A program made the position numbers and the translations under genes. Positions 12,500 through 15,938 of a stretch of DNA of 15,938 nucleotides are shown piece by piece. Below the pieces are notes generated by a model, which was not told the DNA's origin, did not search any database, and worked only from the letters and a program-made list of their open reading frames with translations. Position 1 is the stretch's first letter; every line of letters starts with the position of its first letter. The stretch is taken from contig JAOZNS010000012.1 in assembly GCA_029933635.1 (NCBI GenBank), positions 2,858 to 18,795 on the forward strand, written 5' to 3'. The stretch is from Candidatus Zixiibacteriota bacterium (GTDB lineage: Bacteria; Zixibacteria; MSB-5A5; SM1-73).

Positions 12500-14629
12500 T
12501 CATCCTATCTTTGCCAATGAGAACCTCTTTTTATATCTTCGGACAAAAGTTGAACGGATACACAGGTTATTTCTTTGAGTCAACCCCGGATCCTCTTGAA
12601 TTATCTTGAAAGCCCAATTTCTTGCCTGATACAGAAGTTTGTGATCAGCGATGATATCGGCAATTTTAAGCTCCGGCAAGCCATGCTGGCGGGTTCCAAA
12701 GAATTCGCCCGGTCCTCTCAATTTCAAATCTATCTCTGAAATCTTAAATCCATCATTGGTTAGGCTCATAGCCTTCAGCCTTTTTTCCGACTCCTGAGAA
12801 AGCGGTGGATTTGCCACCAAAAGACAGAAAGATTGATCGGTCCCTCTGCCAATCCTCCCTCTCAATTGGTGTAGCTGAGATAACCCGAATCTTTCTGCGT
12901 GCTCAATCACCATCACGGTGGCGTTTGGAACATCCACCCCCACCTCGATCACGGTGGTGGCAACCAGAAGATCATACTCTCGGTTTCGAAAAGCTTGCAT
13001 TATTTTTTCCCTCTCCCTGCTTTTTATCCTCCCATGAAGCAAAGCCACTCGGCGATGGGGAAAGATCTCTTCCTTTAAAAATCTGTAACTTTCAGTTGCC
13101 GCCTTCAGATCTGCCTTTTCCGACTCCTCCACCAGAGGATAGACTATGTAGGCTTGATGTCCTTTGTCCAGCTCCTTTTCCAGAAATTCGTAGACCTTCG
13201 ATCTGGAGCTGTCGGTAAAGATCGAGGTTTTCACAGGCTTTCTTCCCGGAGGAAGAGCATCTATCACCGAGACGTCCAGATCGCCGTAAACGGTCAGAGC
13301 TAAACTGCGTGGGATGGGAGTGGCGGTCATCACCAGCACGTCCGGGGACCCACCTTTCTGTTTCAATCTGGCTCTCTGCATTACGCCAAAACGATGCTGT
13401 TCATCTATCACCACCAATCCCAGTTTGAAAAACTCCACCTTCTCCTGAATCAAAGCATGGGTGCCAATCACCACCCGGGTATCACCATTTTTTATCCTTT
13501 GTAACACACCTCGCCTTTCTGATTTGCTCAGGGAACTGGTCAGAAGATCGACCCTCATTTTCAGAGATTCCAGCATCTGATGAATGGTTATGAAGTGTTG
13601 CTCTGCCAGAATTTCGGTGGGCGCCATCAGAGCACACTGGTAACCGCTGTCCACCGCCATAAGCATAGCCAAAAGAGCGACTATAGTCTTACCCGATCCC
13701 ACATCTCCCTGAAGTAATCGATGCATGCTGACCTTTGAGGTCATGTCCGCAGAGATTTCCTTCAGCACCCTCCTTTGAGCCTCAGTCAGTTGAAAGGGCA
13801 GCATCTCCAAGAGCTTTCTCACCAGCGATCCTGGCTTGTGGAAAGCTATCCCCTCCTCCCGATGGACCCTTTTCTTCCTCAAAGCCAGCATCAGCTCCAT
13901 ATAGAATAGCTCATCGAAGGCCAGACGGGCTTTCGCCTCCTTGGCAGATTTCATATCGTCTGGAAAGTGGATTTTTCTTATCGCTTCTTGAAGAGGCAGA
14001 AGCTTCAGGTCAACAATCAATTCAGGTGGAAGAGTCTCCTTCAGGACAGAAGGAACATCGTCTAAGAGAAGCTTTAAAACCCTTCTGAATCCTCGGCTGT
14101 CCAGTCGAACCTTCTTCAGCTCAGCGGTGGAAGGGTAAAGAGGTATCACCCGTCCGGTATGAATCAGTTCACCGTTCGTTATCTCACCATCCGATTTTTT
14201 GGAGATTATTTCGAATTCGGGATGGATCATCTGCAGACCCCGATAAAGCGTGACCTGCCCCGAGGCGACCACCAGATCGTTTTCTTCAAAAAGATTTTTA
14301 ACCCACCGCAATTTGGAAAACCAGAGCAGCCGAATAAAACCGGTCTTGTCTTTCAGAATCACCTGAAATTGAGGTCTTTTGGTTCGGGCCATTCCAAAAG
14401 CCGCCACCCTCCCAACTACCGTGGAGGTTGATCCCACTTTCACCTCTGAGATGGGGAGGATGGTGCTCCGATCCAGATATCTGCGGGGAATGTAGTAAAG
14501 CAAATCCTCGATGGTTTCAATCCCAACAGACCTTAAGGCTTTTGCCCTTTCCGGACCTATCCCTTTAAGATATTGAACTGAATCATCCAGCTTTATCTGC
14601 CAGCGTTTCTCTGTTTTTGCGGTTGCCAA
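12500..14629 (-). CDS. recG: ATP-dependent DNA helicase RecG
   Basis: RecG is a monomeric superfamily 2 helicase that remodels stalled replication forks and Holliday junctions. The N-terminal wedge domain begins at VQYLKGIGPERAKALRSVGI, with the helix-hairpin-like segment and the OB-fold (STSTVVGRVAAF onward). Helicase motifs, numbered from the start chosen here, include Walker A GDVGSGKT (308-315), DEQH (409-412), TATPIPRS (435-442) and the C-terminal QLRGRIGRG. The frame is open to a TTG at 14701, giving 733 residues. However, a promoter starts exactly at that TTG, and GGGAG lies 5 nt before a second TTG at 14629. I therefore prefer 709 residues, close to the family's usual length. It is a single-copy housekeeping gene downstream of pyrD, separated by 441 nt or more. 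Confidence 0.93.
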   Translation of the reverse strand: MATAKTEKRWQIKLDDSVQYLKGIGPERAKALRSVGIETIEDLLYYIPRRYLDRSTILPISEVKVGSTSTVVGRVAAFGMARTKRPQFQVILKDKTGFIRLLWFSKLRWVKNLFEENDLVVASGQVTLYRGLQMIHPEFEIISKKSDGEITNGELIHTGRVIPLYPSTAELKKVRLDSRGFRRVLKLLLDDVPSVLKETLPPELIVDLKLLPLQEAIRKIHFPDDMKSAKEAKARLAFDELFYMELMLALRKKRVHREEGIAFHKPGSLVRKLLEMLPFQLTEAQRRVLKEISADMTSKVSMHRLLQGDVGSGKTIVALLAMLMAVDSGYQCALMAPTEILAEQHFITIHQMLESLKMRVDLLTSSLSKSERRGVLQRIKNGDTRVVIGTHALIQEKVEFFKLGLVVIDEQHRFGVMQRARLKQKGGSPDVLVMTATPIPRSLALTVYGDLDVSVIDALPPGRKPVKTSIFTDSSRSKVYEFLEKELDKGHQAYIVYPLVEESEKADLKAATESYRFLKEEIFPHRRVALLHGRIKSREREKIMQAFRNREYDLLVATTVIEVGVDVPNATVMVIEHAERFGLSQLHQLRGRIGRGTDQSFCLLVANPPLSQESEKRLKAMSLTNDGFKISEIDLKLRGPGEFFGTRQHGLPELKIADIIADHKLLYQARNWAFKIIQEDPGLTQRNNLCIRSTFVRRYKKRFSLAKIG

Positions 14630-14634
14630 AGAAG

Positions 14635-14639
14635 CTCCC
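14635..14639 (-). promoter_or_regulatory. Ribosome binding site deciding the recG start
   Basis: GGGAG (14639-14635) lies five bases upstream of the TTG at 14629-14627. The upstream TTG at 14701 has no such site. Together with the promoter at 14672-14701 this supports the downstream TTG as the recG start. Confidence 0.5.
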
Positions 14640-14671
14640 GTTCTGTATGTGATTTGCTCAAAACTCGTCTT

Positions 14672-14701
14672 AATATAAGAGCGATTTTCCTTCGATGTCA
14701 A
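14672..14701 (-). promoter_or_regulatory. Sigma70-type promoter of recG
   Basis: A perfect -35 TTGACA (14701-14696), an 18-nt spacer and TATATT (14677-14672) are read on the minus strand. Transcription would start near 14665, about 36 nt before the TTG at 14629 and downstream of the longer candidate start at 14701. Confidence 0.65.
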
Positions 14702-15142
14702 GAAAATTTGGGAATAAGCTTTCTTACTTGGTCATGTTCAATCGCTTTTCCCTTTACGAATGGAAGATAAACTTCCAGTTTAGAGGAAAATCATCTATAA
14801 AGGAAGCTGGGTTCTTTGGAGGATTCTGCTATTAGAGTTATTCTTAACGACGGGCGGATGTATCAGCAGGTGGTAATCTGATGGAGGAAAGCATTAATTT
14901 ATGGGTCTTCTCCATTTTGGTTGGAAGAGATTTTAAGACTTATTGCAGTTTGGATCATGATACCTCACCCCCTGTTTCCCCCTCTCCATAAAATGGAGAG
15001 GGGGAACTTTAGGGGGAGAGGTAAAAAAGAGCACGAAGTGGGGTCTTTGAGTCAAACCGTGGCATTCAATAGGGCTAATAGAAGAAAAAACAGATAAATC
15101 AGAAACCCTTTTGGAGAAGAATCTAATTTATTTATGAGGGTT
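14702..15142. other. 441-nt intergenic region between pyrD and recG
   Basis: No coding region was found. It contains a nested palindrome at 14961-15023. Just past the pyrD stop a short inverted repeat (AAACCC at 15102-15107, GGGTTT at 15138-15143) with a long loop could be a weak terminator for pyrD. The stretch 14702-14960 shows nothing I recognise. Confidence 0.6.
14961..15023. repeat. Nested palindrome of the CCCCCTCTCC family (copy C)
   Basis: The inner arms CCCCCTCTCCAT (14978-14989) and ATGGAGAGGGGG (14993-15004) are perfectly complementary across an AAA loop. The outer arms TACCTC-A-CCCCCT (14961-14973) and AGGGGG-A-GAGGTA (15011-15023) pair with one A:A mismatch. The core is related to the cores at 10431-10495 and 10901-10963 but lacks their CTGAC/CTTCGGACC flanks. 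It could form a cruciform or strong RNA hairpin. Confidence 0.9.
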
Positions 15143-15938
15143 TTAACTGATTTTTAACTGGCCCACCAGGTCAGATAATTTTTTAATTCTCTTCTCTTTC
15201 AGGTAGCGAATTAATCCATTAACTATCCTGAGGGAAGCTTGAGGATTGACAAAATTTGCAGTTCCCACCTGAATCATGGAAGCACCGGCCAAGAAGAATT
15301 CCAGAGCATCCCGGGTGTTCATGATCCCGCCCACCCCGATTATCGGAAGCTGAGTCGCCTTTGCCACCTTCCAGACCATCGCTAAGGCAACCGGTTTTAT
15401 GGCAGGACCGGAAAGCCCGCCCATGACGTTGCCCAGAATCGGCTTTCTCTCCTCCAGATCTATTGCCATTCCGATCAAGGTATTGATTAAAGAGACCGCA
15501 TCCGCCCCAGCCTCTTGGACCGCACAAGCGAGCTCAACTATATCTGTAACGTTGGGCGAAAGCTTGGCTATTACCGGAGACGAAGTTTGATCCTTTATCT
15601 TTTTTATGCATTTATATGCAGATTTTGGTTTTGCGCCAAAAGCCAAGCCTCCTTCCTTCACATTGGGGCAGGAGATGTTAATCTCCAGCATGTCGATCCC
15701 TTTGCAACGGTCGAGCTTTTTTATCACCTCAACATACTCTTGGATGGTGCTTCCTGCCACATTCACTATTATTCGGGTTTTCAACTTTCTTAAAAAAGGT
15801 AGTTTCTCCTTGACAAACCTATCCACCCCCACATTAGCCAGACCAATGGCATTAAGCATCCCCGAGGGAGTCTCAACCGTTCGTGGAGGAGGATTTCCCT
15901 CTCGGGGGGTCAAAGTGATGGATTTGGTGATGATGCCG
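15143..15938 (-). CDS. pyrD: Dihydroorotate dehydrogenase, class 1B catalytic subunit (5' end outside the window)
   Basis: This FMN enzyme oxidises dihydroorotate to orotate in pyrimidine synthesis. The frame is open to the right edge; the first residues in the window read GIITKSITLTPREGNPPPR, so about 40-50 N-terminal residues are missing. The catalytic-loop cysteine is in EINISCPNVKEGG, the position used by class 1B enzymes (class 2 has Ser). Substrate and flavin motifs include PSGMLNAIGLAN, AKLSPNVTDI, GGLSGPAIKPVA, GVGGIMNTRDALEFFLAGA and IQVGTANF. Class 1B enzymes normally work with the iron-sulfur flavoprotein PyrK, often encoded next door; it would be to the right of the window. A TTG within the frame at 15913 is an internal leucine codon rather than the start. 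Confidence 0.93.
   Translation of the reverse strand, partial: GIITKSITLTPREGNPPPRTVETPSGMLNAIGLANVGVDRFVKEKLPFLRKLKTRIIVNVAGSTIQEYVEVIKKLDRCKGIDMLEINISCPNVKEGGLAFGAKPKSAYKCIKKIKDQTSSPVIAKLSPNVTDIVELACAVQEAGADAVSLINTLIGMAIDLEERKPILGNVMGGLSGPAIKPVALAMVWKVAKATQLPIIGVGGIMNTRDALEFFLAGASMIQVGTANFVNPQASLRIVNGLIRYLKEKRIKKLSDLVGQLKIS

Overview
The window is bacterial chromosomal DNA of middling GC content, densely packed with genes that nearly all lie on the minus strand. Only two genes, at the left end, lie on the plus strand. Ribosome binding sites of the AGGAGG type, two good sigma70-type promoters, RecG, a PspC-domain protein and a class 1B dihydroorotate dehydrogenase all point to Bacteria. An archaeal-type HMG-CoA synthase/thiolase/Zn-ribbon-OB trio, DUF366 and DUF1844 proteins, and dispersed CCCCCTCTCC palindromes suggest a poorly cultured, perhaps anaerobic lineage. 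I cannot name the phylum from sequence alone.

Layout. Positions 1-821 (+) hold the end of a rhodanese-like gene and a MauE/DoxX-type membrane protein. Positions 798-919 form a convergent junction with a possible terminator. Positions 920-8637 (-) are one metabolic cluster. In transcription order it reads: promoter with an overlapping CRP-like site; HMG-CoA synthase; acetyl-CoA acetyltransferase; DUF35 Zn-ribbon/OB protein; methylcrotonyl-CoA carboxylase beta subunit; 3-methylglutaconyl-CoA hydratase (LiuC type); biotin carboxylase; biotin carboxyl carrier protein. The last two look like one methylcrotonyl-CoA carboxylase alpha chain cut by a single in-frame TAG. Positions 8494-8944 are non-coding. 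Positions 8945-12274 (-) hold an envelope-stress-like pair (PspC, LiaF-like) and a set of small conserved unknowns (DUF366, a 75-residue protein, DUF1844, and a 92-residue orphan flanked by direct repeats). Positions 12500-14701 (-) hold recG with its own promoter. Positions 14702-15142 are intergenic and carry a nested palindrome. Positions 15143-15938 (-) are the 3' part of pyrD.

How the genes fit together. The cluster joins 3-methylcrotonyl-CoA to acetyl-CoA through 3-methylglutaconyl-CoA and HMG-CoA. It contains no HMG-CoA lyase and instead carries the archaeal-type thiolase/HMG-CoA synthase/DUF35 complex. It could be a leucine or isovalerate degradation branch that uses an unusual exit. 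It could also run the other way, making methylcrotonyl/isovaleryl-CoA from acetyl-CoA, as myxobacteria do with a different decarboxylase. This is the most interesting part of the window, followed by the amber-split carboxylase alpha chain and the repeat-flanked orphan gene.
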